A DNA stretch of 34,128 bases from Candidatus Gastranaerophilales bacterium (GCA_944322865.1 CALUQJ010000014.1:1-34128), one strand, 5' to 3'. Counted from the stretch's first letter, positions 24,927 to 33,047 are shown. Notes: generated by a model from the sequence alone, not told the origin. Translations and numbers: made by a program.

Positions 24927-24956
24927 AGTATAACAAAATCCTAACCAATTTGTAAA
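24927..24956 (-). promoter_or_regulatory. Promoter of the WYL-WYL-dnaE unit
   Basis: On the minus strand TTTACA (24951-24956), 18-bp spacer, TATACT (24927-24932, preceded by TGT as an extended -10). The start of transcription would fall near 24920, just ahead of the AAGGAG ribosome site. Confidence 0.6.
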
Positions 24957-25137
24957 GCTATTTTTTAAAATTTTTCATGCCCGATTTAATTTCTGTAAAA
25001 AGTTTTTGTCAAATAATTTTTGACTATTTTTTACCTAATTTCATTAAATTTTCTTCATTAAGTTTTAAGAACTTGAATTTTTCTTATTCATATCAAGGGG
25101 CATGGTCAATTGTAAATTTTATTTTACTTTTTTTTAC

Positions 25138-25166
25138 TTGTCAATTTTTTTACTAAGTTTTACATT
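25138..25166 (+). promoter_or_regulatory. Promoter of the candidate non-coding RNA / anmK leader
   Basis: TTGTCA (25138-25143) and TACATT (25161-25166) are 17 bp apart, predicting a start near 25173, immediately before the tandem hairpins. The -10 is only moderately close to consensus. Confidence 0.5.
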
Positions 25167-25174
25167 ATGAATAT

Positions 25175-25206
25175 GGGGAACGAAAGTTCAGGAGAACGAA
25201 AGTTCA
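25175..25206 (+). repeat. Tandem direct repeat, 2 x 16 bp, each self-complementary
   Basis: GGGGAACGAAAGTTCA followed directly by GGAGAACGAAAGTTCA, differing at one base. Each unit holds the dyad GAAC...GTTC around GAAA. It may act in RNA as twin hairpins or in DNA as a double protein site. Confidence 0.85.
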
Positions 25207-25416
25207 TAATAAAGCTGGAAAGACGGCTACCGGAAACCAAAACAAATTTAAAATAAGAAAAAGAGGTGATGGCTAAAAATTAAGTAACAATAATTTTAGT
25301 GGAGAAACAAAAAGGATTTAAGGTCAATGGGATGTTGATTAGGGATTGTTTTTTTTAAGATCTTGGAAGAAGAAATTTTTTATATGTATAGGGGTAGGAT
25401 ATGTTTGTAAAAATCT

Positions 25417-25443
25417 AAAGCTTGCGTTAATGCAAGCTTTTTT
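25417..25443 (+). terminator. Intrinsic terminator immediately before anmK
   Basis: A 9-bp perfect stem AAAGCTTGC/GCAAGCTTT (25417-25425, 25432-25440) with a 6-nt loop and a run of six T. It ends 14 nt before the anmK ATG, so it must either end an upstream RNA or act as an attenuator for anmK. Confidence 0.8.
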
Positions 25444-25444
25444 A

Positions 25445-25450
25445 TATAAT
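25445..25450 (+). promoter_or_regulatory. -10 box of anmK (probable leaderless transcript)
   Basis: A perfect TATAAT ends 6 nt before the anmK ATG, and no Shine-Dalgarno sequence intervenes. A weak TTGCGT lies 17 bp upstream (25422-25427), inside the terminator stem. Transcription would start at or next to the A of ATG. Confidence 0.5.
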
Positions 25451-25456
25451 ACTTTT

Positions 25457-26590
25457 ATGTCAAATGAACTTGAACCCAAAAAAATTATAGGCTTAATGTC
25501 CGGAACTTCATGTGACAGTATTGACGCGGGATTATGTGAAGTGTATCCGGATTTGTCCTGCAAATTAATTACGGGAATAAATTACAAATATCCTGAGCAT
25601 ATCAGAGCAAAAATATTTAACCTTTTTAATGGGCAGGCTGATATTCAGGATGTCTGTCAGATGAACTTTGCAATAGGACACTGTTTTGCTGATGCTTGTA
25701 AACTTATCATATCAGAGCATGAAAAACCTGATATGATAGCAAGCCATGGGCAAACTATTTATCACTTTCCTTATGATGACAAGCTTGACGGGATAAATTT
25801 ACGGAGCACTTTACAGATAGGTGAAAGCTCTGTTATAGCTGAAGAAACAGGATGTATGGTAATCTCAAATTTCAGGGAAGCTGATATAGCAGCGGGCGGT
25901 GACGGTGCCCCGCTTGTATGTTTCGCTGATGAAAAATGGTTTAAGCCGTTAAAGAAAAATGTCTGTGTGCAAAATATCGGCGGCATTTCTAATGTTACAG
26001 TTGTTTCAAAAGAAAATGATACTTTTGGATTTGATACCGGCGCAGGTAACATAATTATTGATTACTGTGCAAACAAATTCTTTGGCATGCCTTGCGACAA
26101 AGACGGCGCTATTGCAAATGAAGGTTCAATTTCTGAAAGCTGGCTTGAATGTCTTCTTCAGGAGGAATATTATTTTAAAAAGCCGCCTAAAACAACAGGT
26201 CGAGAATATTTTTCTCCAAAATATATTGAAAATGCTCTTAAATTTGGACCTAAAGATCCGAAAGATATTCTGGCGACGGTTACGGCTCTGACTGCAAAAT
26301 CAATTGCACAATCTTATGAAAGATTTATTTACCCGCATATGAATATAGAAGAAGTTATAATCGGTGGCGGTGGGGCTTATAATCCTACATTAATGAAATA
26401 TTTGCGCCACTATTTGCCTAAGCATGTAAACCTTAAAACACATGACGATTACGGTATATCAAATAACTTTAAAGAAGTCATGGCTTTTGCATTGCTTGGA
26501 TACTGCAATTACTATGGCATACCGGCAAATCTTCCTTCCTGTACAGGCGCCAAAAAGAGAGTTGTTTTAGGTAAAGTGACTAATTGCTAA
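25457..26590 (+). CDS. anmK: Anhydro-N-acetylmuramic acid kinase
   Basis: Phosphorylates and opens 1,6-anhydroMurNAc to MurNAc-6-phosphate in peptidoglycan recycling. The start at 25457 (MSNELEPKKIIGLMSGTSCD) gives 377 aa, close to the E. coli enzyme (369); the frame continues upstream, but only through the terminator hairpin. Family features: IGLMSGTSCDSIDAGL, ASHGQTIYHFP, the catalytic-region GDGAPLVCFADEKWF, NIGGISNV, FGFDTGAGNIIIDYC, and VIIGGGGAYNPTLMKYL. It is on the plus strand, apart from other recycling genes, with its own terminator at 26631-26670. dacB and the phage amidase in the window also act on murein. Confidence 0.95.
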   Translation: MSNELEPKKIIGLMSGTSCDSIDAGLCEVYPDLSCKLITGINYKYPEHIRAKIFNLFNGQADIQDVCQMNFAIGHCFADACKLIISEHEKPDMIASHGQTIYHFPYDDKLDGINLRSTLQIGESSVIAEETGCMVISNFREADIAAGGDGAPLVCFADEKWFKPLKKNVCVQNIGGISNVTVVSKENDTFGFDTGAGNIIIDYCANKFFGMPCDKDGAIANEGSISESWLECLLQEEYYFKKPPKTTGREYFSPKYIENALKFGPKDPKDILATVTALTAKSIAQSYERFIYPHMNIEEVIIGGGGAYNPTLMKYLRHYLPKHVNLKTHDDYGISNNFKEVMAFALLGYCNYYGIPANLPSCTGAKKRVVLGKVTNC

Positions 26591-26630
26591 TTTACCTGAC
26601 AGGATTATAATGAAAATTGTATTATTAAGA

Positions 26631-26670
26631 TTTGTCACTTTTTCCAACTTTTGTGGCAAATAATTTTTTT
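26631..26670 (+). terminator. Probable intrinsic terminator after anmK
   Basis: TTTGTCAC (26631-26638) and GTGGCAAA (26653-26660) pair over 8 bp with one G-U pair; the 14-nt loop is T-rich, and seven T follow at 26664-26670. It is 41 nt beyond the anmK stop. Confidence 0.6.
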
Positions 26671-26712
26671 ACAGGTTATATAATAGAGGTAAACCCAAAG
26701 GAGATTATTAAA

Positions 26713-27009
26713 ATGATTAACAACGTTCAATTTACAGGAAACCCCGCTAAAAGCCTTGAAAAAGGTATTAAAGTAGCTACTGATGCGATGGAATCTTTTG
26801 CTGCAAGCAGACAAAATATTTCTAAAGATGCTTTAAATTCTGATGCTTTACAAAATATTGCAAAAGAATCAGTTGCTATATCTAAAAAGCCTTTTCAATC
26901 TGCTCCGAAACTTGATGATTCAATGATTGAAAGAGCTGATTCTTATGCACTTTCTCATGGCACACCAAAAGAACAAATCAATACTGGTAAACTTGATTAT
27001 TTAGCATAA
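26713..27009 (+). CDS. Small Gastranaerophilales-type protein (MINNVQFTGN...), 98 aa
   Basis: Function unknown. The ATG at 26713 follows AAAGGAG by about 9 nt, and a TATAAT box (26679-26684) lies just upstream, so this is a separate well-expressed-looking unit. The N-terminus MINNVQFTGNPAKSLEKGIK resembles a motif I associate with many small proteins in gut Melainabacteria, where an F-T/Q-G element follows the first residues. The rest is Ala/Ser/Lys-rich and probably helical or disordered (ATDAMESFAASRQNISKDAL; ESVAISKKPFQSAPKLDD). No signal peptide or membrane segment is seen. Its last 13 nt overlap the end of convergent nnrD. Confidence 0.85.
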   Translation: MINNVQFTGNPAKSLEKGIKVATDAMESFAASRQNISKDALNSDALQNIAKESVAISKKPFQSAPKLDDSMIERADSYALSHGTPKEQINTGKLDYLA

Positions 27010-27803
27010 TTAATAAAAGCAGTAGGTAAAAACCTGATTGTATCATTTGCGGTAACGCAATATTCAGTCAGGTTTTTTGCTGCCAGATCGCCGCTAAGTC
27101 CGTGCAGATAAACGCCAAGTGCTGCTGCGTCAAACAGTTCCAGACCTTGTGCTGTTAAACTTGCGATAACGCCGGCGAGCACATCCCCGCTGCCGCCTTT
27201 TGCAAGCGCAGAGGTTTCTGTTGTGTTTTTAAATATTTTTTCACCGTCTGTAACTATTGTTTCATGGGATTTTAAGACAGTTACACAATTATAACGCGCA
27301 CAAATTTCTCTTGCGGCTTTTTCTGTATCCGAAAGCACATTATCTAAATTGCATCCAATCAGGCGGGCTGCCTCAAGCGGATGAGGTGTTAAAATCGTAT
27401 CAGTCGGCAATGTAATTTGATTTTTTGCCAGAATGTTTAAGCCGTCTGCATCTATAATCGTCGGAATTTTAGAGTTTTCTATTGCTCTTTTGAATATATT
27501 CACTGCCTCATCAGATGTAGAAAGTCCGCAGCCAATTAACAACACAGTAAAAGTTCTTAGTTTTTCTTCTAATTCCGACAAGGGCGCAAAGGTAATAATC
27601 GGTGATTGGGCAGAAACCGCCTTAATAACGCTTTCTTCACTCATAAGACAAACTAATCCGCATCCTGCTGTCATTGCCGCAACTGATGAAATATAAGCAG
27701 CACCCGGCATGTATTTTGAGCCGGCAATGTTTAATATTTTGCCAAATGTTCCTTTGTTGGAATCTAGCGGGCGGCATGGTAATTCAGTCAAATTATAATC
27801 CAT
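26997..27803 (-). CDS. nnrD: ADP-dependent NAD(P)H-hydrate dehydratase
   Basis: Repairs hydrated NAD(P)H (S-form) in the cytosol using ADP. The 268 aa match the dehydratase half of the bifunctional enzyme: GTFGKILNIAGSKYMPGAAY, GCGLVCLMSEESV, IIDADGLNILAK, TPHPLEAARLIG, VLKSHETIVTDGE and the catalytic ATP/ADP loop LAKGGSGDVLAGVIASL. The partner epimerase domain (NnrE) is absent here, so it must be encoded elsewhere or lacking. The start overlaps trmL by 11 nt. It is the last gene of a long minus-strand operon and converges on the small plus-strand gene. Confidence 0.95.
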   Translation of the reverse strand: MDYNLTELPCRPLDSNKGTFGKILNIAGSKYMPGAAYISSVAAMTAGCGLVCLMSEESVIKAVSAQSPIITFAPLSELEEKLRTFTVLLIGCGLSTSDEAVNIFKRAIENSKIPTIIDADGLNILAKNQITLPTDTILTPHPLEAARLIGCNLDNVLSDTEKAAREICARYNCVTVLKSHETIVTDGEKIFKNTTETSALAKGGSGDVLAGVIASLTAQGLELFDAAALGVYLHGLSGDLAAKNLTEYCVTANDTIRFLPTAFINYAK

Positions 27804-28242
27804 TTTGTCTTATGACCTCATAAGTTACTATTGCAACCGAATTGGACAAATTCAAGCTTCTCTGACCTTCTTTCATCGGAATAGTTAGTGCCGTATCTGA
27901 TGTTACGTATTTTTCCGGCAGACCTCTTGTTTCAGGACCGAATACAATAAAATCACCGTCTTGAAATTTGATATCTGTATAAACACGTTTTGTTTTAGTC
28001 GTCAGATAATAAAAATTAGCATCTTTATTCACGGCGAGCAATTCTTCCATTGTATCAATTTTATGCAAATCAACACTGTCCCAGTAGTCTAAGCCTGCGC
28101 GTTTTGTGTATTTGCTTGATAAAGAAAAACCTAATTTGCCAACCAGATAAAGACTTGCTCCTGTACAAGCACATAATCTTGCAATATTACCAGTATTTTG
28201 CGGAATTTCAGGTTCGTACAAAACAATATTTATTTTTGCCAT
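27793..28242 (-). CDS. trmL: tRNA (cytidine/uridine-2'-O-)-methyltransferase TrmL
   Basis: SPOUT methyltransferase that 2'-O-methylates the wobble base 34 of tRNA-Leu isoacceptors. The 149 aa are almost exactly the E. coli length and show all motifs: VLYEPEIPQNTGNIARLCA (motif 1), FGPETRGLPEKY (motif 2) and IPMKEGQRSLNLSNSVAIVT (motif 3) forming the trefoil-knot SAM site. Its ATG shares a base with the stop of the preceding phosphatidyltransferase gene (TAATG), so the two are translationally coupled. Confidence 0.95.
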   Translation of the reverse strand: MAKINIVLYEPEIPQNTGNIARLCACTGASLYLVGKLGFSLSSKYTKRAGLDYWDSVDLHKIDTMEELLAVNKDANFYYLTTKTKRVYTDIKFQDGDFIVFGPETRGLPEKYVTSDTALTIPMKEGQRSLNLSNSVAIVTYEVIRQNGL

Positions 28243-28847
28243 TATTTGTTTTCTTTCTCAAACAAGCTTTTGCTTTCAACAACAACAGGAATACCTCTGA
28301 CGACGCAGAATATAATTGCTGCCCAGGCAAAAAACATTGTGATATTGTGGAATAAACCTATGTGCTGCCAAAATTCAATACCTGGTGTATTTGCAATAAT
28401 CAGGAATAAAAATGCCACAACTTTTGCTACAGCATAACTTATTCGCATAAATCTTGAAGAACAAATAAATGAGCCGAGTTTGGTTTTCTGCATACTTTTT
28501 GCGCCAAATGCAGTGTAGCCTTTAGAAAGAGCAACACTTCTCAGACTGTCTGTAGTAAATGCTCTGAAAACGCAAACAAGAGGAAATAAAATACTTATCC
28601 AGCCCATTACTGCAAAAACAATCCAGTAGGACGCCTCAACTATTCTATCGCCCATTATATCTAAGACAGAGCCCAAATCAGAGGATTCGTTAAATTTTCT
28701 TGCGACATACCCGTCAACCCCATCCAGCACAAAGGCAAATATGGTTAACAATAATGCAAGCACATATGCCCAGGTTGTTCTTATATATAATAGTGCTATT
28801 GCAAACAGTGCAACAAAAATTCTGAATATAGAAATGAAATTTGCCAT
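28242..28847 (-). CDS. CDP-alcohol phosphatidyltransferase family protein
   Basis: Inner-membrane enzyme that joins a CDP-linked lipid or alcohol to a second alcohol. The 201 aa contain the full signature DG-x2-DG-x2-AR-x8-G-x3-D-x3-D (Asp42, Gly43, Asp45, Ala49, Arg50, Gly59, Asp63, Asp67) and about five or six hydrophobic helices. The acceptor cannot be told from sequence; PgsA-like phosphatidylglycerophosphate synthase is possible, but its location beside sugar-metabolism and glycosyltransferase genes would also fit an inositol- or sugar-lipid enzyme. AGGGAG precedes the ATG. Confidence 0.9.
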   Translation of the reverse strand: MANFISIFRIFVALFAIALLYIRTTWAYVLALLLTIFAFVLDGVDGYVARKFNESSDLGSVLDIMGDRIVEASYWIVFAVMGWISILFPLVCVFRAFTTDSLRSVALSKGYTAFGAKSMQKTKLGSFICSSRFMRISYAVAKVVAFLFLIIANTPGIEFWQHIGLFHNITMFFAWAAIIFCVVRGIPVVVESKSLFEKENK

Positions 28848-28878
28848 TTTTTATCTCCCTAAATCTGTTATGCAAGAC

Positions 28879-29877
28879 TTATTTTTTTGTTCTTGATAGC
28901 GCAAAATTAACTTTATCCAGTTGTTTTACTTTATCACCGAGCATGATTTTTTCTGCTTCTTCAAGAATGCTTACGACAGTATAACCGTTTTCACCGTCAG
29001 AACGTGCTTTTTTACCTTTTTCACAGCAGCTTATAAAGTGTTGGCATTCAAGTTTGAGCGGTTCAATTTCAAGATAATCAAGCTCAATATTTTGAGTATT
29101 GCCTGCTTTAAAGTTATCAAATATAACCAGCTTATGTTCAGGTACTGTATCATCAAGAATTGCAGTAGCTTTTGTTCCGCGTACGAGTAATGTAACGTGT
29201 TTACGCGGGGTAATCCAGCTGTCTGAAATATGCCCGATAACGCCACCTTCAAATTCAATACCAATATGAGTTATATCCATAATTTCATTATGATCTGAAG
29301 AGCAGCCCATTGCGCTTATTACACGCACAGGATCTTTACCAGTGACATAACTTATCATAGATACATCGTGCGGAGCCAAATCCCACATTACACTACGGTC
29401 ATTTTTGAAATAGTTTACGTTTAATCTGTCGCTTTGAGCATAAACAATATCTCCCAAAGCCCCTTCTTCAATAAGCATTTTTAAACGATTAACAGCAGGG
29501 TGATACAAAAGCAAATGACCGACCATAAGCACGAGTCCTTTTGCATTTGCAAGTTCTGTCAAATCTTTTGCTTCCTGTGCAACCGTAGAAATTGGTTTTT
29601 CTACATAAACATGCTTACCTGCCTCAAGCATTGCTTTTACCATTTTGTAATGCGTATGGCTCGGAGTTACAACAACAACGCCGGTTATTTGCTTGTTATT
29701 AATAATCTCATGAAAATCTTTTGTTACATGAACACCCGGATATTGTTCGGTTACTTTTTTCAAATTTTCTTCATCAATATCACAAACCGTGTCCAGTGCA
29801 TTAAGATTGTAGAAATTTCTGACGATATTTCTGCCCCAGACACCACATCCTATTACAGCTATTTTTTGTTCTGTCAT
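28879..29877 (-). CDS. Gfo/Idh/MocA-family NAD(P)-dependent oxidoreductase
   Basis: Probable nucleotide-sugar or sugar dehydrogenase. The 332 aa carry the Rossmann motif VIGCGVWGRNIV (8-19), VVVTPSHTHY, the catalytic EKP (VYVEKPIST) and GHLLLYHPAVNRLKMLIEEG. A catalytic His lies in WDLAPHDVSMISYV. These features are closest in pattern to UDP-GlcNAc 3-dehydrogenase-like enzymes (WbpB/WlbA/GnnA), but other substrates are possible. Its position between a CDP-alcohol transferase and a GT2 enzyme supports a role in surface glycan or lipid synthesis. Ribosome site AGGGA is adequate. Confidence 0.9.
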   Translation of the reverse strand: MTEQKIAVIGCGVWGRNIVRNFYNLNALDTVCDIDEENLKKVTEQYPGVHVTKDFHEIINNKQITGVVVVTPSHTHYKMVKAMLEAGKHVYVEKPISTVAQEAKDLTELANAKGLVLMVGHLLLYHPAVNRLKMLIEEGALGDIVYAQSDRLNVNYFKNDRSVMWDLAPHDVSMISYVTGKDPVRVISAMGCSSDHNEIMDITHIGIEFEGGVIGHISDSWITPRKHVTLLVRGTKATAILDDTVPEHKLVIFDNFKAGNTQNIELDYLEIEPLKLECQHFISCCEKGKKARSDGENGYTVVSILEEAEKIMLGDKVKQLDKVNFALSRTKK

Positions 29878-29950
29878 TTTTAATCCCTAATCTTTATCAT
29901 GTTCTTTATTTTATTATAGTACGAGCAAAAAAAGTTTTGCAAACAAAAAT

Positions 29951-30808
29951 TTATTTTCTTTGCTGTTTCATTGCCTCAATACGAATTTTATGCATCTGTT
30001 CGCAAGATTCCATAAAATAATCTTTATCCTGCGGCGGGAAGAACTGTGCTAATTTTTCCAGCAACGGTTTCGGAAAATCAGAAACCATAACCATAGCTTC
30101 CAGCATTTCATCGTTAAGCGGATATAACGATCTGAAATTTTTCATATATATGAGTTTTGTTTCATCAAGGCATCTTTGCTGATTGTTTAACGCTTTTTCG
30201 CCTAGCTTATATGTTGTAAAATTCCCCGGAAAATGCATACCTTTATATTTTTTCATCATTAATCTGATAATCAAATCAAAATCAGACATCATTTTAAATT
30301 TTTCATCGAAAAATCTTTCTTTTTCAAGAACGGATTTTTTGAAAAACATCCCCTGACGCGCACACGGCATTACCTGAAACACGTTGTAAATTGCCGGTTC
30401 AAACAGAAATACAAATCCATCAGGGTGTCTGCAATATGCTGGGGAAAAACTAAAATCAGCCTGCTCTGCTTCCATAAAATTAACAACATCTGTAATTGCC
30501 GTTATATCATGGTAAAAATCATCACAGCTTACGAAAGATATATATTTACCTTTTGAACGCATAATCCCTTTGTTATATGCAGCAAATTTACCGGTATCAC
30601 GTTCTGAATAAAAATTCAGATACCCTTTATTTTTATAATTTTTCAAAAGTTCAAGTGTCCCGTCAGTTGAGGCATTATCCACAATGATATGTTCTATTTT
30701 CGGATAAGTCTGTCTGTCTATCAGTGAGAGCAGGAGATTAAAATCATCTGTCTGACCTTTTTCAAAAATATTATAAGTTGTTGTTATTATGGTTACTGTC
30801 GGTTCCAT
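29951..30808 (-). CDS. Family 2 glycosyltransferase
   Basis: Inverting GT-A glycosyltransferase using a nucleotide sugar, probably for cell-surface polysaccharide. The 285 aa have the nucleotide-binding start VTIITTTYNIFEKG, IEHIIVDNASTDGTLELL, the GKFAAYNKGIMRSKGKYISF block, the DxD-like SCDDFYHD, and an acceptor-region KMMSDFDLIIRLMMK, in which the acidic residues may act as base. No membrane helix is seen, so it is likely cytosolic or peripheral. It lies about 73 nt from genes on both sides in the same direction. Confidence 0.92.
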   Translation of the reverse strand: MEPTVTIITTTYNIFEKGQTDDFNLLLSLIDRQTYPKIEHIIVDNASTDGTLELLKNYKNKGYLNFYSERDTGKFAAYNKGIMRSKGKYISFVSCDDFYHDITAITDVVNFMEAEQADFSFSPAYCRHPDGFVFLFEPAIYNVFQVMPCARQGMFFKKSVLEKERFFDEKFKMMSDFDLIIRLMMKKYKGMHFPGNFTTYKLGEKALNNQQRCLDETKLIYMKNFRSLYPLNDEMLEAMVMVSDFPKPLLEKLAQFFPPQDKDYFMESCEQMHKIRIEAMKQQRK

Positions 30809-30880
30809 TTAAGTTTATCCTTTTTTATTTAATATAGCATACGAATAACATTAATGCGAATTGTTACTGATTTTTAATAT

Positions 30881-32227
30881 TTAGTAGTTACTGTAAACAG
30901 CGCGTAATACATATTCTTCCAGCATTTTTTTATCTGCCGGTGAAGACTTGGAATCATTAATCATTATATCAAAAACAACATTATTTCCGCGTTGAGTTTT
31001 CAGATATCCTGCTATAGCGCTAACATCAGAACAAGTTCCTGTTTTAGCTTTAAGATTATCTTTGAAATACAGCATTCTGTGTGCAAGAGTGCCTTCTGAA
31101 GGTATTGGAAGATTGTTAACAAGATTTTCATTTTTTGCTTCTTTTGCCAGGAAATCTGTCATAAAGTCTGCGGTCATAAGATTATTTTTAGATACTCCGC
31201 TTCCGTCAACTACACGAATATCAGCGGCGTTAAGTTTATTTTTTTCAATATAAGCATCAAGCATTTGTTTGGCATGCTCAATTGAGCCTGTATTATTTAC
31301 AAATTTCCCGCCTGCAACTTTAAATAGTGTTTCAGTAACGAAATTATTACTTTCTTTAAGTATAGCTTCTGTTGCAAGAGCAAGCTCATGTTCTGTCATG
31401 TCAACAAGATAAACATCTTTTTGAGGAAGCTTTGCCTGCTTAAATCCGTTGTAGTAATCCATATGTTTTTCGCGTATTGCATCTTCCAGCCTGAGCATAA
31501 AATACCTTTTGGGATAATTGGTCGGAATTTTTATGACAAATTGCTTTTCTACAGTTCCTTCAGCAGTAATTACATCTGGAGTTATAAAGTTTTTTCTGCT
31601 GAATTGAACATCGTTAACTTCACCTGTTGTTACAAGGTTTAAGAATGTAAGCGGGTAAAATATTGACAAATAAATTTGTGCAGGCGCACCTTTTTGGGTA
31701 GGTTCTATAAAAACATTCAACAAATTTTTATCAAGATTATATGAACTGAATTTTGGCATAAGCGGATTCATCTCATCGTCCCATTGCCAGCCTTCACCCC
31801 ATTCCACACTATCAATTACAAAATCGTCTATGTAGAATTTTTTAGGTTCTACTATTTTTTTTGAAACAGCATTGCCTATTAGTTTTTCCAAATCATTTGT
31901 TGTCAAAAAAGGATCAGCTCCTAATTTGAGATAGACTTCATTATTTGTATTTTTGTACAATTCAGTTTTAAATTTAAAATCCTGTCCGAGAGTATCAACG
32001 GCAGCAGTATAAGTTACGAGTTTAAGCGTTGAGGCAGGTATCATAGGACGTTTTTGGTGTAATTCATATAGAGTTTTTCCGGTATCAGCATTTTTGACGG
32101 AAATAGCTATTGCGCCGCGGTTTACACCGGAATCAGAAATAGCATTATCTATTGAATAAGCATAAGTAATCCTACAGGTTGTGATAAATGCTATTATTAC
32201 GATTAATATTTTAACTAACTTACTCAT
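30881..32227 (-). CDS. dacB: D-alanyl-D-alanine carboxypeptidase/endopeptidase (PBP4 type, peptidase S13)
   Basis: Periplasmic murein-trimming enzyme. The 448 aa begin with a signal peptide (basic start, hydrophobic KILIVIIAFITTCRI, likely cleavage after TYA near residue 24). Catalytic motifs: SxxK as PASTLKLVTY (Ser66, Lys69), SxN in VVDGSGVSKNNLMT, and KTGT in LKAKTGTCSDVSAIAGYLK. The region between motifs 1 and 2 is large, as in PBP4. Its start overlaps the upstream nitrilase gene by 8 nt, and GAGGT lies 8 nt before the ATG. Probably secreted by SecA. Confidence 0.94.
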   Translation of the reverse strand: MSKLVKILIVIIAFITTCRITYAYSIDNAISDSGVNRGAIAISVKNADTGKTLYELHQKRPMIPASTLKLVTYTAAVDTLGQDFKFKTELYKNTNNEVYLKLGADPFLTTNDLEKLIGNAVSKKIVEPKKFYIDDFVIDSVEWGEGWQWDDEMNPLMPKFSSYNLDKNLLNVFIEPTQKGAPAQIYLSIFYPLTFLNLVTTGEVNDVQFSRKNFITPDVITAEGTVEKQFVIKIPTNYPKRYFMLRLEDAIREKHMDYYNGFKQAKLPQKDVYLVDMTEHELALATEAILKESNNFVTETLFKVAGGKFVNNTGSIEHAKQMLDAYIEKNKLNAADIRVVDGSGVSKNNLMTADFMTDFLAKEAKNENLVNNLPIPSEGTLAHRMLYFKDNLKAKTGTCSDVSAIAGYLKTQRGNNVVFDIMINDSKSSPADKKMLEEYVLRAVYSNY

Positions 32228-33047
32228 AATATTTTACCTCATATGAATTTTTAATATCGTTCATTATCAAACATTCTTCCCTATATTGGCGCATCTGACT
32301 TAAATTTATTTTAACCGACATTGCGCCTTCCTTCTGGTCTTTAATTTCAGCAACTGTATTACCAAGATAATCAAATATTCTGGAGTGCCCTATATTCCAT
32401 TCAGATTCCGAGATCTGACCGGATTGCGTGAGCGCAACCATATATGCCTGATTTTCTATTGCTCTGCATCTTGTTAAGGTTTCCCAGGCTATCGGTTTAT
32501 GAAGTCCCCAGGCAGCCATGTTAATAAGCAATTCGACTCCTGCTTTTCTGTATGCCCTGAATATCTCCGGAAATCTTATGTCATAACATATTGTAAGACC
32601 TGTTTTTATTCCGTCAATATTAACCATAACAGGTGAAGAACCGGTTGTTATGTATTTGTTTTCGTCCGCACCGTAAGAAGAGTACAGATGATTTTTAGAA
32701 TATTTTGCAATAAGTTTGCCCTGCCTGTCAATTACCGGACAGGTATTTAAATATGTATTATCATCAATTTTCTCAATAAAACTGCCGCCAAGAATATAAG
32801 AATTGTATTCTTTTGCAATTTTAGAGAGAAGATTTACTGTTTCGCTATTGCCAAGATATTCAGCGGATTGACGGAAGTAACGGCAATCCCAGCCAACAGT
32901 CCAAACCTCGGGCAGAATAATTATGTCAACTTCTTTATTTACATCACGATGAATAAGCTGACTGACCTTTTCAAAGTTTTTATATTTATTCCCTATTTCA
33001 GAGCACATCTGAATTGCAGATATGTTCAGATTTTTTTCTTTTTCCAT
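32220..33047 (-). CDS. Nitrilase-superfamily carbon-nitrogen hydrolase
   Basis: Cytosolic amidase with the Glu-Lys-Cys triad: Glu47 (IILPEVW), Lys118 (YSKNHLY) and Cys154 (TICYDIRFPE). The 275 aa match the compact omega-amidase / deaminated-glutathione-amidase branch (YafV, Nit1/Nit2-like), with AAWGLHKPIAWETLTRCRAI and ENQAYMVALTQSG. The exact substrate is unclear. It overlaps the acyltransferase gene upstream by 22 nt and dacB downstream by 8 nt, so the three are coupled. No clear ribosome site precedes the ATG. Confidence 0.92.
   Translation of the reverse strand: MEKEKNLNISAIQMCSEIGNKYKNFEKVSQLIHRDVNKEVDIIILPEVWTVGWDCRYFRQSAEYLGNSETVNLLSKIAKEYNSYILGGSFIEKIDDNTYLNTCPVIDRQGKLIAKYSKNHLYSSYGADENKYITTGSSPVMVNIDGIKTGLTICYDIRFPEIFRAYRKAGVELLINMAAWGLHKPIAWETLTRCRAIENQAYMVALTQSGQISESEWNIGHSRIFDYLGNTVAEIKDQKEGAMSVKINLSQMRQYREECLIMNDIKNSYEVKYYE

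Larger units (their letters stand above)
25173..25443 (+). ncRNA. Candidate structured small RNA or anmK leader with repeated GGA motifs
   Basis: This purine-rich stretch has no credible reading frame. It begins with two tandem 16-bp units GGRGAACGAAAGTTCA (25175-25190, 25191-25206), each folding as GAAC-GAAA-GTTC with a GNRA-type tetraloop. A third stem AGCT/GGCT follows at 25213-25228. Ten GGA trinucleotides occur between 25177 and 25399, in loops and between stems, as in CsrB/RsmZ RNAs that sequester CsrA. It ends at a strong hairpin with T-run (25417-25443). No known RNA family was recognised. With the promoter this explains most of the gene-free interval 24910-25456; 24960-25135 is T-rich, without further features. 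Confidence 0.4.

Noticed and set aside
25268-25282. Four-codon frame (MAKN) after GAGGTG in the anmK upstream region
   Set aside because: Too short to support as a leader peptide, and the spacing from GAGGTG to ATG is too tight.
25173-25443. Match of the region to mini-ykkC, fluoride, glutamine or c-di-GMP riboswitches
   Set aside because: The conserved loop sequences (for example ACGR tetraloops) are missing or in the wrong order.
26610-26660. Mini-frame of 16 codons (MKIVLLRFVTF...) between anmK and the 98-aa gene
   Set aside because: It has an AGGA upstream, but overlaps the terminator stem and has no recognisable feature.
29500-29883. Plus-strand open frame (127 codons) opposite the oxidoreductase gene
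   Set aside because: Its Cys/Phe/Tyr-rich translation is typical of an antisense shadow; the opposite strand has all the Gfo/Idh/MocA motifs.
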